A stretch of DNA of 64,000 nucleotides from Salegentibacter sediminis (GTDB taxonomy: Bacteria; Bacteroidota; Bacteroidia; Flavobacteriales; Flavobacteriaceae). Where the stretch lies: the NCBI RefSeq assembly GCF_002078605.1, contig NZ_MSJR01000001.1:372001-436000 (forward strand), written 5' to 3'. The notes under the pieces are model-generated. The model was not told the DNA's origin. It saw only the letters and a program-made list of their open reading frames with translations, and did no database searches. The position numbers and the translations under genes are program-made. Shown here one piece after another: positions 44,701-53,749 of the stretch (positions within the stretch are counted from its first letter, which is position 1; every line of letters starts with the position of its first letter).

Positions 44701-47700
44701 AATTTTGGAGGAATGATGCGGGGGATTAGTGCGACAAACTTCGAGCAGTCTAACGTAGAATTTATCGAATTCTGGGTTATGGATCCATATATTTATGATG
44801 AAAACAGGGGGAACACAGGTGGAACTATCACCTTTAATCTTGGGAATATTTCTGAAGATGTTTTAAAGGATGGTAGGAAACAATATGAAAATGGACTGCC
44901 AAAAGATGGGGGCAACAGCAATACTATTTCCACAAATTTTGGAAAAGTACCAGCTGATCAATCTCTCGTATATGCTTTTGATTCTGAAGGCCAGGAGCGC
45001 TTAAACCAGGATGTTGGTTACAACGGACTTTCTGATGAGGAAGAAGCGGTGAAATTTCCCGAATTTGGCAACCTGGAAGATCCAGCCAACGATAATTATG
45101 AGTATTTCCTTGCCCGTGATGGAAATATTGTTAACCGATACCAGAATTATAATGGGATCGAAGGAAACTCCCCAACCGAAGTTGGTAATACAAACCGTGG
45201 GAACAGCACGCTACCTACTGTCGAGGATATCAACAGGGACAATACGATGAACACCATAGACAGTTACTTTGAGTATGAAGTACCTTTTTTCCAGGGTATG
45301 GACATCGATAATAACCAATACATCACCGATGTTAAGGAGCTTAATGTGAGTCTAAGAAACGGCCAGGAACTTCCGGTTAGATGGCTTCAGTTCAAGGTGC
45401 CTATCTATGAACCCACAGATAGCAAAGGGGGTATAGCCGATTTTAGATCGATAAGGTTTATGAGGATGTTTCTCTCAGGCTTTCAGGATCCTACTTTATT
45501 GAGGTTTGGAACAATGGAACTGGTTAGGGGTGATTATCGTAGGTATAACCAAAGCTTACAAACTGAAAATGCCAGGCCCGAAAACTCCAATACCTTATTT
45601 GAAGTTACCGCGGTAAATATAGAAGAGAATGAAAACCGGCAGCCAATTCCGTATGTGTTGCCTCCGGGAGTGATAAGAGAAGAACTTTTTGAAAGTAATA
45701 CCAATATAAGGCAGAATGAACAATCGCTGGCTTTAAGGGTTTGTGATCTTGAACCCCAGGATGCCCGTGCCGTTTATAAGAATTTCCAGATTGATATGCG
45801 GCAGTATAAAAATCTTGAAATGTTCCTGCACGCCGAATCCCTGGTGAATCAAACACCATTAAAAGATGGCCAGTTAGTGGCTTTTTTAAGAATTGGTACA
45901 GATTTTACCGATAACTTCTATCAGGTGGAAATCCCCTTAAGCCCCACCTTATTTGGAGCACAGTCGGCTGAAGAAATATGGCCGGCAGTAAACCGCCTTA
46001 ATCTTTCCTTGGAATTGCTGAAAAGGGTTAAAACAAGTGTATTAGGAGATCCATCGTTAAATTCAGGAGACCTTAATTTTTATACCCAGGACCTTGAGTT
46101 AACCGATCCTGAAGATCCTTATGATCCCGGGGAAATGCGAATAGGGATCAAGGGAAATCCCAGTTTTGGAAACGTGCGGGTACTTATGCTTGGACTTAAA
46201 AACGGGATGCCAAATAATAGCGTGCAGGATTTATGTGGGGAGGTTTGGTTTAACGAATTAAGACTTTCAGACCTTAATAACGAAGGAGGTTGGGCCAGTA
46301 TTATTAATATGGATACTAATCTTGCAGATTTTGCAAATCTTGCAGCGACAGGACGAAAAAGCACTGTTGGTTTTGGTACGCTGGATCAGGGGCCGAATCA
46401 GCGCAGCAGGGAAGATGTTCAGCAATATGATGTGGTTACCAATTTAAATATGGGGCAATTATTTCCGCAGAAATGGGGGCTTAAAATCCCTGTAAATTAT
46501 AGTCGAGGCGAGGAACTGGTAACTCCCAAATACGATCAGGAGTTCCTGGATGTAGAACTGGATACACGACTACAGGATATCGTTGATCCCGTGGAAAGAG
46601 ATAGGGTTAAAAAGCAATCTCAGTCTTATACCAAGCGTCAAAGCATAAATGTTATTGGCCTGAGAAAAGAAAGGACCGGCGAGGCAAAACCTATGCCTTA
46701 CGATATAGAAAACTTTACTTTTTCTACGTCTTATAACCAGGTAGACCACCGGGACTTTGAAATTGAAGAAAGCCTGGATCAAAATGTTCGGGTAGGGGGA
46801 ACCTATGAATTCAATTTTGCCAATGAACCCATTGAACCTTTTAAGAATATTGCGGTATTAGATAGCAGTGATTATTTCACGATTATTAAAGATTTCAACT
46901 TTAATCCGCTGCCTACAAATATTAATGCGAGTTCCAATATTCTACGGCAGTATAATGAACAAAAGTTCCGAAGTCTTGAATTGACAGAAAACGATCTGGG
47001 GATTCCTGTTTTGTATCAGCGAAATTATTTATTCAACTGGGATTATGGCATCAATTACAATTTGACCAGATCTTTGAATTTTAATTTTAATGCTTCCAAT
47101 AACAGGATTATAAGAAATTATATTACTGAAGAGGGTGTTCCCGATAACAGCATTGGCCTTTGGGATGATTTCTTTAATATCGGAGAGCCGAATTTACATT
47201 ATCAGAGCCTTCAGCTAAATTATGATTTGCCGCTGGAAAAACTGCCGGTATTTCGATTTCTGAAAGCCACCTATTCTTTTACCGGTGATTTTCAATGGCA
47301 GCGTGGTTCCAGAATTTATGAAAACCTGGAAGGAATTCCGGATATCGGAAATTCTATTCAGAACTCCAATACGCATCAGGTTAATGCCAGTTTGGATATG
47401 CAAAACCTTTACGATTATCTTGGTTTGGTGGAGAAAAAAACCGCGGGCAACAGTACAATAAAAGAGCGCAGTGCCGGCGTACCAACTCTTGATGAGACCC
47501 AGGAGGAGCCCCAGGAGGCATCACCTCCCGAGACTAAAGAATATAAAGGATATAACACATTTATTGGGGTGATTACCTCTTTAAAAAGAATCCAGGTGAA
47601 CTACAGGAACAGCCAGGGAACCTTTTTACCAGGTTATACTCCAGAAATAGGTTTTATGGGAACCTTAAGGCCTACAACGGGATTCACCTTCGGGCTTCAG

Positions 47701-48894
47701 GATGAAATCAGGTATAGGGCCGCCAGACGGGGATGGTTGACGCTTTTCCAGGATTTTAACCAACAGTTTACAACGGTCGAAAATGAGCAACTCGCGGCTC
47801 AGGCTTCTTTAGATCTTCTGCCAGATCTAACCTTAGACATTAGTGCCAACCGAAATTACGCAGAAACCTTTAATGAAAATTACAGGGTTGATCCTAACAC
47901 ACTCGAATATCAATCTCTAACACCATATACCTACGGGAATTTTAATATTTCTACTATACTTATAAAAACTGCTTTTAATCAATCTTCGGAGACATCTTCA
48001 GAGACCTTTGAAACTTTCAGGGATAACAGGTTGGAAGTTGCCCGTAGACTTGCTGCTGAACGCGGATTGGATCCCAATGATACCGACGAAGATGGTTATC
48101 CGGTAGGCTTGGGCAAAACAAATCAGGCAGTGTTGTTACCGGCGTTTATTTCGGCTTATGCCGGGGTAGATCCCGATAATGTGAAACTGGGAGCTTTTAG
48201 GGATGTACCTTTGCCTAACTGGGACCTTAAATATACCGGTTTGATGAGAATTGGATGGTTTAAGGATAAATTCAGGCGTATTTCTATAAATCACGGATAC
48301 CAATCTAATTATACGATAAATCAGTTTCAGAGTAATCTTGATTATGATCCTGAGGAGAGGTTTGCTGTAAACCAGGCGGGAGATTTTAAAAATCCGGTGT
48401 TGTATTCAAACATTGTCTTAACCGAATTGTTTACACCATTGATAAGAGTAGATCTTGAAACGAAATCTTCCATACAGGTGCTTGCCGAAATTAGAAAAGA
48501 CAGAGCCCTTGCGCTTAGTTTTGATAACAACCTGCTTACAGAAACCCGTGGTAATGAATACAGGCTTGGAATGGGCTACCGTATTAAGGACTTGAAGATA
48601 GCGACCAGTTTAGCTGGACAAAATAGAATTTTGAGTAGTGACCTTAATTTTAAAGGAGATGTTTCCTTCAGAAGAAATAATACGGTGATTAGATATTTAG
48701 ATTTGGAAACCAGTCAGGTTATTGCCGGGCAGGACATCTGGGGCATTAATTTCACGGCAGATTATGCGTTATCTCAAAACCTTACAGCTATATTTTATTA
48801 CGATCATAGTTTTTCTGAATATGCCGTTTCTACAGCTTTTCCGCAGACCACTATCAGGTCTGGGATAACATTGAGATATAATTTCGGAAATTAG
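41728..48894 (+). CDS. sprA: Gliding motility / type IX secretion outer membrane translocon SprA
   Basis: The 2388-residue protein is close to the usual size of SprA (about 2400), which forms the very large single-chain outer-membrane barrel through which type IX substrates leave the cell. A signal peptide (cleaved after about residue 29, NLSGQ) precedes many beta strands with repeated Asn, Asp, Tyr and Phe-rich loops. The N-terminal DFDQRISLSLQGQVGERLGI segment is a SprA family landmark. The start is TTG 41728, 4 bases after the ruvA stop. Order ruvA-sprA-gcvH is common in the family. Confidence 0.96.
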   Translation: MKNNYLKLSTSVPLALLLSLVISTNLSGQETQQDTTQTGYDLGTISLPDPESFSSQYEYDPILDRYIFRESIGNISLSQPLILTPEEFEELVLREEMQNYFKLKGDALAGNKKGAEEIQKDMLPDFYVNSGFFESVFGGSEIDIVPQGTVEMDLGLLFTKQDNPAFSPRNRRNLTFDFDQRISLSLQGQVGERLGIIANYDTESTFDFQNQLKLEYTPNEDDIIQKIEVGNVNMPLNNALMQGAQSLFGFKTELQFGKTRITGVFSEQKSERRTVNVEGGATIEDFERFALEYDQDRHFFLAHYFRDNYDEALQDYPFINSNIQVQRIQVWVTNRTNNIQNLQDTRNIVGIQDLGETFIEGNIGLNNPPAGFFNQPEGAFPDNKNNDFNPFGINGPEESVLTPAIRDISTVESGFGGVQVSEGMDYIKLENARQLNSNEYTLNTQLGYISLNQRLSNDEVLAVAFQFTANGQVYQVGEFANDGVDATGSVSTEEPGEGDEEEINPRSNRNLVVKLLKSTITNVNEPIWDLMMKNIYSLGAYELERDDFRLNILYTDPQPLNYIKPAGDGSTPLPEDVSETPLLRVFNLDKLNSNNDPIVGGDGFFDYVPGITIDPRNGNVIFTSVEPFGEHLFRELDNTPNTGTEDYADKDTWNANQRKYVFRSLYRTTKTQAEQEEAEKNKFQLKGRYKSAEVEGIPIGFNLPPGSVTVTAGGRVLQEGVDYVVNYELGRVQILDEGLLASNIPIQVNTENNALFGQQTKRFTGVNVEHLFNENFLVGATFLNLKERPLTQKANYSYEPLNNSIYGFNLNYSTEVPFFTRLVNKLPNIDTDVESNFSVTGEFAYLQPGSPNINDFGGKTTTYIDDFEAAQTSIGINTPLSWELSSVPLGFGGELANGDLNVGFKRAKLAWYTIDPIFYSSSRPDGITDADLSSYATRRVSMSEIFPNTDVVQGQPMVVYTMDVAYFPGQRGPYNFNPTASGGNNLPNPADNFGGMMRGISATNFEQSNVEFIEFWVMDPYIYDENRGNTGGTITFNLGNISEDVLKDGRKQYENGLPKDGGNSNTISTNFGKVPADQSLVYAFDSEGQERLNQDVGYNGLSDEEEAVKFPEFGNLEDPANDNYEYFLARDGNIVNRYQNYNGIEGNSPTEVGNTNRGNSTLPTVEDINRDNTMNTIDSYFEYEVPFFQGMDIDNNQYITDVKELNVSLRNGQELPVRWLQFKVPIYEPTDSKGGIADFRSIRFMRMFLSGFQDPTLLRFGTMELVRGDYRRYNQSLQTENARPENSNTLFEVTAVNIEENENRQPIPYVLPPGVIREELFESNTNIRQNEQSLALRVCDLEPQDARAVYKNFQIDMRQYKNLEMFLHAESLVNQTPLKDGQLVAFLRIGTDFTDNFYQVEIPLSPTLFGAQSAEEIWPAVNRLNLSLELLKRVKTSVLGDPSLNSGDLNFYTQDLELTDPEDPYDPGEMRIGIKGNPSFGNVRVLMLGLKNGMPNNSVQDLCGEVWFNELRLSDLNNEGGWASIINMDTNLADFANLAATGRKSTVGFGTLDQGPNQRSREDVQQYDVVTNLNMGQLFPQKWGLKIPVNYSRGEELVTPKYDQEFLDVELDTRLQDIVDPVERDRVKKQSQSYTKRQSINVIGLRKERTGEAKPMPYDIENFTFSTSYNQVDHRDFEIEESLDQNVRVGGTYEFNFANEPIEPFKNIAVLDSSDYFTIIKDFNFNPLPTNINASSNILRQYNEQKFRSLELTENDLGIPVLYQRNYLFNWDYGINYNLTRSLNFNFNASNNRIIRNYITEEGVPDNSIGLWDDFFNIGEPNLHYQSLQLNYDLPLEKLPVFRFLKATYSFTGDFQWQRGSRIYENLEGIPDIGNSIQNSNTHQVNASLDMQNLYDYLGLVEKKTAGNSTIKERSAGVPTLDETQEEPQEASPPETKEYKGYNTFIGVITSLKRIQVNYRNSQGTFLPGYTPEIGFMGTLRPTTGFTFGLQDEIRYRAARRGWLTLFQDFNQQFTTVENEQLAAQASLDLLPDLTLDISANRNYAETFNENYRVDPNTLEYQSLTPYTYGNFNISTILIKTAFNQSSETSSETFETFRDNRLEVARRLAAERGLDPNDTDEDGYPVGLGKTNQAVLLPAFISAYAGVDPDNVKLGAFRDVPLPNWDLKYTGLMRIGWFKDKFRRISINHGYQSNYTINQFQSNLDYDPEERFAVNQAGDFKNPVLYSNIVLTELFTPLIRVDLETKSSIQVLAEIRKDRALALSFDNNLLTETRGNEYRLGMGYRIKDLKIATSLAGQNRILSSDLNFKGDVSFRRNNTVIRYLDLETSQVIAGQDIWGINFTADYALSQNLTAIFYYDHSFSEYAVSTAFPQTTIRSGITLRYNFGN

Positions 48895-48905
48895 AGAATG
48901 GCTGT

Positions 48906-48935
48906 TTGAACAATTGCATTAAAAAATTACCTTTG
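48906..48935 (+). promoter_or_regulatory. gcvH promoter
   Basis: TTG (48906-48908) is followed after 19 bases by TACCTTTG (48928-48935), a full Bacteroidota-type promoter, 25 bases before the ATG. Confidence 0.7.
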
Positions 48936-48960
48936 TGCCTATATACTATACTATTAAATT

Positions 48961-49341
48961 ATGAACATACCTCAAGATTGTAAGTACACCAAAGACCACG
49001 AGTGGGTTAAAATTGATGGCGATACCGCTACTATAGGAATTACCGATTTTGCCCAGGGTGAATTAGGTGATATTGTTTATGTGGAAGTAGATACCCTTGA
49101 TGAAACTCTGGAAAGAGAAGAAGTCTTTGGAACTGTAGAAGCCGTAAAAACAGTATCAGATCTTTATCTTCCGCTTTCGGGAGAGATCGTGGCATTTAAC
49201 GACAGCCTGGAAGATGAGCCTGAAAAGGTGAACTCTGATCCTTATGGAGAGGGTTGGATGGTTAAAATTAAATTTTCTGATGCTTCTCAAGTGGAAGATC
49301 TTTTAACCCCTGAAGCCTATAAAGAAATTATTGGTAGCTAG
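48961..49341 (+). CDS. gcvH: Glycine cleavage system H protein
   Basis: The 126-residue lipoyl carrier protein shuttles the methylamine group between P and T proteins. The lipoylation site Lys lies in FGTVEAVKTVSDLYLP. ATG 48961 gives the standard length. No other gcv genes are in the window. It overlaps the VanZ-like gene by 11 bases. Confidence 0.97.
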   Translation: MNIPQDCKYTKDHEWVKIDGDTATIGITDFAQGELGDIVYVEVDTLDETLEREEVFGTVEAVKTVSDLYLPLSGEIVAFNDSLEDEPEKVNSDPYGEGWMVKIKFSDASQVEDLLTPEAYKEIIGS

Positions 49342-49735
49342 AATCCTTTTAATTGGTGCAAGCCTTTATACCCTTGCGCTTACGATTGCTTCCCTGGTGC
49401 GACTGGGGAAAATTAGTGTGGGTAGTTTTAACCCTACAGATAAGTTTCTGCATTTTATAGCCTATCTTGTACTGGTTATAATTTGGCAACTTTACATAGT
49501 TTTTAGAGAACAGGGTTTTAAGCAGTATTATTCTTATTTAATTAAGATATCTGTTCTCGCTATTGCTTTTGGTATGTTAATTGAGGTTTTACAAGGAGCC
49601 CTTACCAGCTTCAGAGAACCCGATTGGCTCGATATTTTAGCCAATATTTTAGGTGTAATGAGTGCCGCGATGTTACTGTTGTTATCTAAAGGAATCCTGC
49701 AAAGGTTAAAAAGCAGGATTAATTTAGTTTTTTAG
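49331..49735 (+). CDS. VanZ family membrane protein
   Basis: The 134-residue protein has four membrane helices and the VanZ pattern: DKFLHFIAYLVLVIIW, then GMLIEVLQGALTSFREPDWLDILANILGV with the conserved E..Q...R..D..D...N..G residues. The start is TTG 49331, inside the gcvH end, so the genes are translationally coupled. In glycopeptide-resistance clusters VanZ gives teicoplanin resistance, but the role in gliding bacteria is unknown. Confidence 0.85.
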   Translation: MVARILLIGASLYTLALTIASLVRLGKISVGSFNPTDKFLHFIAYLVLVIIWQLYIVFREQGFKQYYSYLIKISVLAIAFGMLIEVLQGALTSFREPDWLDILANILGVMSAAMLLLLSKGILQRLKSRINLVF

Positions 49736-49779
49736 AAAAAATATTTATTTTAGCAATCCTTATTAATCAATAACCCATT

Positions 49780-50502
49780 ATGGAACCAAAGAAAAATCCT
49801 AAAGCAGATCTAAGCAGGAGAAGCGTCCTGTTTCTTCAGTTAGGTCTTATTTTAGTCCTTCTAATTACCTGGCAGGCCATTGAGTGGAAAACCTATGACA
49901 AGGAAGCCCTCGATACTGGTCAGCTTAATTTAGATGAATTGGATGATGAAGAAATTCCAATTACAGAAATGCAAAATACTCCTCCACCGCCACCGCCACC
50001 GCCGCCGGCACCTGAGGTAATTGAGGTTGTTGAAGATGAAGAAGAGGTTGAAGAAGACGAGATTGAATCTACTGAAACCAATTTGGAAGAAATTGTAGAA
50101 GTTGAAGAGGTGGTAGAAGCTCCTGTAGAAGAAGAAGTTGCGGATGTTCCTTTTGCTGTTATTGAAAATGTGCCAATCTATCCAGGATGTGAGAACATGA
50201 AAAACAATGAAGAGCGTAAGAACTGTATGAGTCAAAAGATTCAGCAACACGTAAACAGGGAGTTCAACAAGGATCTTGGTTCAGAGCTTGGATTATCTGG
50301 GGTTAACCGGGTGATCGTTCAGTTTAAAATTGACGAAAAGGGAGATATTGTTAACGTGATGTCTCGTGCGCCACACCCAAGACTTGAAAAGGAAGCTGCA
50401 AGAGTAATTAATAAACTTCCTAAAATGCAACCCGGTAAACAACGTGGGAAAGCAGTAGGGGTTATGTACTCTCTTCCAATTGTATTCCAGGTTCAGGATT
50501 AA
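49780..50502 (+). CDS. tonB: Energy transducer TonB
   Basis: The 240-residue protein has one N-terminal helix (about 16-36), a run of nine prolines, a Glu/Val-rich linker, and a C-terminal TonB domain (about 120-240) with PFAVIENVPIYPGCE.. and VIVQFKIDEKGDIVNVMSRAPHPRLEKEAARVINKLPKMQPGKQRGKAVGVMYSLPIVF. It passes proton-motive energy to outer-membrane receptors. No ExbBD pair lies beside it. It is followed by a terminator and the remB gene. Confidence 0.93.
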   Translation: MEPKKNPKADLSRRSVLFLQLGLILVLLITWQAIEWKTYDKEALDTGQLNLDELDDEEIPITEMQNTPPPPPPPPPAPEVIEVVEDEEEVEEDEIESTETNLEEIVEVEEVVEAPVEEEVADVPFAVIENVPIYPGCENMKNNEERKNCMSQKIQQHVNREFNKDLGSELGLSGVNRVIVQFKIDEKGDIVNVMSRAPHPRLEKEAARVINKLPKMQPGKQRGKAVGVMYSLPIVFQVQD

Positions 50503-50524
50503 AAATTACTTTATTTTATATATC

Positions 50525-50552
50525 AAATCCCGGGTTTCCCCGGGATTTTTTT
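50525..50552 (+). terminator. Terminator of tonB
   Basis: AAATCCCGGG (50525-50534) pairs perfectly with CCCGGGATTT (50539-50548) around TTTC, with more T after. Confidence 0.9.
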
Positions 50553-50621
50553 GTTTTGGCTCAAAAACTCTGTTTAAAAAATGTATATTTCCGTTGTGAA
50601 ACTAACCTACCTGCAAGTGGT

Positions 50622-52757
50622 ATGAAGTATAGGCTACTTCTTTTTGTGATTCTTACCTCGGGCTGCCTGTCTGCACAAACCAAAAACAAGATAGAGGTTT
50701 ATCCCCGGTTTTCTGAATGTGAAAATGTTCCCTATGAGCGGCAACCGGAATGTTTTGAGCAAACATTCTCCAGCTTTGTAGTTGATAATTTTCAATTGCC
50801 CGAAAAAGTAAAAGATGAAGATTATCAGGGTGTCGCTAGCCTTGTCTTTGAAGTTGATAAAAAGGGATCTTTTAATCTTTTGTATACTGATGCCGTTTAC
50901 TCTGAAATAAAAGAGGAGCTTCAGCGGGTTTTTGCCCTTCTTCCCACCATTGCTCCGGCTACCTATAATTCCAGGCCTTCTTTTATGCAGTTTAAAATGA
51001 AGTTGAAGATTCCACTGGAAATTTCCCTTGAAGAAATGTCTGTTCAGGAAGAGCTCGCTATAGAAGAGAATACTAAAACTGAGGTTGCTCCTAAAACGGA
51101 ATTTCGCCAGGATAAAGTTTTGAATGAATACGACAGCATCAAGTCTGGTGATTTTAAACGTCCCAGGTATCAAAGCCTAATTAATATCCCCTTGAGCCAC
51201 GAATATTATTCGAGATTTGATGCCGATTTTAATCGGATTGGCACAAATACTCACTCTGCTTCGAAACCCTTGCGGTTCGATGAGGTTGCTCCCTATTACG
51301 ATTTTGAAGCTGAACAGGCGGAACTGTTGAAAAATACCAATTCCTGGTTAGGCCGTAAAATATGGAATGAACATCTCATCCGGTTTCAGACTAATGATTA
51401 CTGGTTTACTATAGATTTTGCTATGGATATGCAGTTAGGAAAAGACTTTGAGCAAGCCCAATACGAATTCACTTATAACAATACCAGGGCCGCGATTTTT
51501 CAGGGCGGGCTGGGAGATAAACTGAATTTCTATTCAGTAGTTTATGAAAACCAGGGCAGATTTGCTGATTATTACAACCGATATGCCGAATCCATAAAGC
51601 CAGACGGGGGTGATCCTGCCATTGTTCCCGGCCGTGGTATCGCAAAGCCATTTATGGATGGAGGTTATGATTACCCCGTGGCTGAAGGCTATCTCACCTA
51701 TAAGCCTGGAAAATTCTTCAACCTTGAATTTGGGCACGGAAAAAATTTCATTGGAGATGGTTATCGTTCTCTGTTGATGAGTGATAACGCTTCGCCGTAT
51801 CCATATTTCAAGCTTAATACAACTTTTTGGAAGATCAAATATACCAACACCTGGATGTCTTTGCGTGATGTAAGACCCGAGGTTACCGCAAGTGGTTCCT
51901 TCCGTACAAAATATATGGCCAACCATTATTTGAGTTATAATGTCACCAAAAGGCTAAACCTTGGCTTTTTTGAGTCGGTGATATGGGAAAACGATAACGA
52001 TCGTGGGTTTGATCTTAATTATTTGAACCCTATAATCTTTTATCGTGCCATTGAGTTCTCTACCGGGGCACGTGGCGGAAATGCAATAATTGGTCTAACC
52101 GGAAAGTATAAGGTAAATAATCAGGTTAACGTATATGGGCAATGGGTTATAGACGAATTCTCTTCAGCTGATGTGTTTGGGGGCGAGCAGAGTTGGAAAA
52201 ACAAATTGGGGTATCAACTGGGTATAAAATATTTCGATGCTTTTTCTGTGCCTGGTCTTTTCCTAAGAGCTGAGTATAACCAGGTGCGGCCTTATACTTA
52301 TTCGCATAACACCGGAGTACTTAATTATGGGCATAATAACCAGTCTATGGCTCATCAGTGGGGTGCCAGTTTTAGGGAAATTCTGGCCATAGCGCGGTAT
52401 AAAAAAGACCGGTGGTATGGTCATGGAAAATTTATCTACGGCACACGTGGTTATAATTTCAATAATTTTGCCGATAATTATAATTACGGAGGGGATATTT
52501 ACGGTAGTGAAAGAGATCGCCCGGAGAATATGGACACTGGAGTTAAAATAGGCCAGGGCAATACTGCTAATTCCCTTTTTGCAGAAGTGGAGGCGGGCTA
52601 TATAATTAATCCCGCGACGAATCTTAAATTATACGGAAGTTTTATATATCGGAATTTCAAGCCTGAGGTAAAAACCTCTAATCAATTTGAGAATTCCACT
52701 TCGTGGATTAACTTCGGAATAAGAACCGATATATTTAATTGGTACTACGACTATTAA
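50622..52757 (+). CDS. remB: Gliding motility protein RemB
   Basis: The 711-residue protein has a signal peptide (MKYRLLLFVILTSGCLSA), an N-terminal TonB-C-like domain of about 100 residues with YPRFSECENVPYERQPECFEQTF, a linker, and then a long beta-rich barrel domain ending WINFGIRTDIFNWYYDY. This matches RemB, an outer-membrane protein of gliding bacteria, and the place near sprA fits. I chose ATG 50622, because the in-frame TTG 50556 sits in the promoter region (weak -7 TATATTTC at 50584-50591). RemB affects gliding on agar; its exact role is not settled. Confidence 0.9.
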   Translation: MKYRLLLFVILTSGCLSAQTKNKIEVYPRFSECENVPYERQPECFEQTFSSFVVDNFQLPEKVKDEDYQGVASLVFEVDKKGSFNLLYTDAVYSEIKEELQRVFALLPTIAPATYNSRPSFMQFKMKLKIPLEISLEEMSVQEELAIEENTKTEVAPKTEFRQDKVLNEYDSIKSGDFKRPRYQSLINIPLSHEYYSRFDADFNRIGTNTHSASKPLRFDEVAPYYDFEAEQAELLKNTNSWLGRKIWNEHLIRFQTNDYWFTIDFAMDMQLGKDFEQAQYEFTYNNTRAAIFQGGLGDKLNFYSVVYENQGRFADYYNRYAESIKPDGGDPAIVPGRGIAKPFMDGGYDYPVAEGYLTYKPGKFFNLEFGHGKNFIGDGYRSLLMSDNASPYPYFKLNTTFWKIKYTNTWMSLRDVRPEVTASGSFRTKYMANHYLSYNVTKRLNLGFFESVIWENDNDRGFDLNYLNPIIFYRAIEFSTGARGGNAIIGLTGKYKVNNQVNVYGQWVIDEFSSADVFGGEQSWKNKLGYQLGIKYFDAFSVPGLFLRAEYNQVRPYTYSHNTGVLNYGHNNQSMAHQWGASFREILAIARYKKDRWYGHGKFIYGTRGYNFNNFADNYNYGGDIYGSERDRPENMDTGVKIGQGNTANSLFAEVEAGYIINPATNLKLYGSFIYRNFKPEVKTSNQFENSTSWINFGIRTDIFNWYYDY

Positions 52758-52790
52758 GTCTTTCTTTGTCTTCCAAAATTAACATTTGTA

Positions 52791-52825
52791 AGCCCTTGCC
52801 TAAAACTAATTAAGGGCTATCTTTG
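52791..52825 (+). promoter_or_regulatory. cyoE operon promoter inside an inverted repeat
   Basis: TTG (52796-52798), 19 bases, then TATCTTTG (52818-52825) makes a full Bacteroidota-type promoter. AGCCCTT (52791-52797) and AAGGGCT (52812-52818) form a perfect 7-bp inverted repeat whose arms touch both the -33 and the -7 elements. It could be the operator of a repressor or a terminator for remB without a T-run. Confidence 0.5.
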
Positions 52826-52846
52826 CGCCAATTTAAAAAACTGTTT

Positions 52847-53749
52847 TTGAATAGCTCCGGCGTACATACTCCAACTGTTTCCCGCTTAACCGATTTTAAA
52901 GAGATTACCAAAATGCGACTTGCAGTTAGCGTGGTCTTTTCTTCTATTGCCGGATATTTTCTTGGAGCTGAAACTATAGACTTTGTTGTAGTACTATTGC
53001 TGGCTATTGGAGGATATCTTATGGTTGGGGCCTCAAATGCCTTTAATCAAATCATCGAGAAAAACCTCGATGCTTTGATGGATCGCACCAAAAATCGTCC
53101 TGTGCCTGCCGGCAGAATGACGGTGACCCGCGCCTTTATTATCGCGAGTGTTTTTACTATTCTGGGCTTGGTTGTACTATATATTATCAATCCTAAAACC
53201 GCGATGTTCGGGGCTCTTAGCATCTTCATTTATGTAAGTGTCTATACCCCGCTAAAAACCAAGACTCCCCTCTCTGTTTTTGTTGGAGCCTTTCCGGGGG
53301 CGATACCATTTATGCTGGGTTGGGTTGCGGCTACAGATAGTTTTGGAATTGAACCCGGTGTATTGTTTATGATACAATTTTTCTGGCAATTTCCACATTT
53401 CTGGGCTTTGGGCTGGTGGTTATATGATGATTATAAAAAAGGAGGCTTTTTTATGTTGCCTACCGGCAAAAGGAATAAAGGAACGGCTATACAAATTGTA
53501 CTATATACGGTATGGACCGTCCTTGTTTCATTAATCCCTGCATTTGGGGTGACAGGAATGCTCTACCTAACGCCGGTTGCGGCAATTCTGATATTAATTC
53601 TTGGGTTAGGGATGTTATATTATGCTCTTAACCTTTACAGGAAAAAATCGGCCCGGGCGGCCAAAAAATTAATGTTTGCCAGCGTTTCATATATTACCTT
53701 ACTTCAAATTATATATGTGCTGGATAAATTTATAAGACAATGGATTTAA
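52847..53749 (+). CDS. cyoE: Protoheme IX farnesyltransferase (heme O synthase)
   Basis: The 300-residue enzyme adds a farnesyl chain to heme B. It is a UbiA-type membrane prenyltransferase with the metal-diphosphate motif NAFNQIIEKNLDALMDRTKNRPVPAGR and a second one, WALGWWLYDDYKKGGFFMLP. About nine helices follow. The TTG at 52823 lies in the -7 box, so I chose TTG 52847 (MNSSGVHTPTVSRL), which gives the expected N-terminus. The product feeds heme A for the A-type oxidase. The end overlaps the next gene by 10 bases. Confidence 0.95.
   Translation: MNSSGVHTPTVSRLTDFKEITKMRLAVSVVFSSIAGYFLGAETIDFVVVLLLAIGGYLMVGASNAFNQIIEKNLDALMDRTKNRPVPAGRMTVTRAFIIASVFTILGLVVLYIINPKTAMFGALSIFIYVSVYTPLKTKTPLSVFVGAFPGAIPFMLGWVAATDSFGIEPGVLFMIQFFWQFPHFWALGWWLYDDYKKGGFFMLPTGKRNKGTAIQIVLYTVWTVLVSLIPAFGVTGMLYLTPVAAILILILGLGMLYYALNLYRKKSARAAKKLMFASVSYITLLQIIYVLDKFIRQWI

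Noticed and set aside
49979-50008. Proline codon run as a tandem repeat or CRISPR-like feature
   Set aside because: It codes for the polyproline linker of TonB and is explained by the protein.
52823-52846. TTG at 52823 as cyoE start
   Set aside because: The codon is part of the -7 box TATCTTTG, so it would lie upstream of the transcription start. TTG 52847 fits better.
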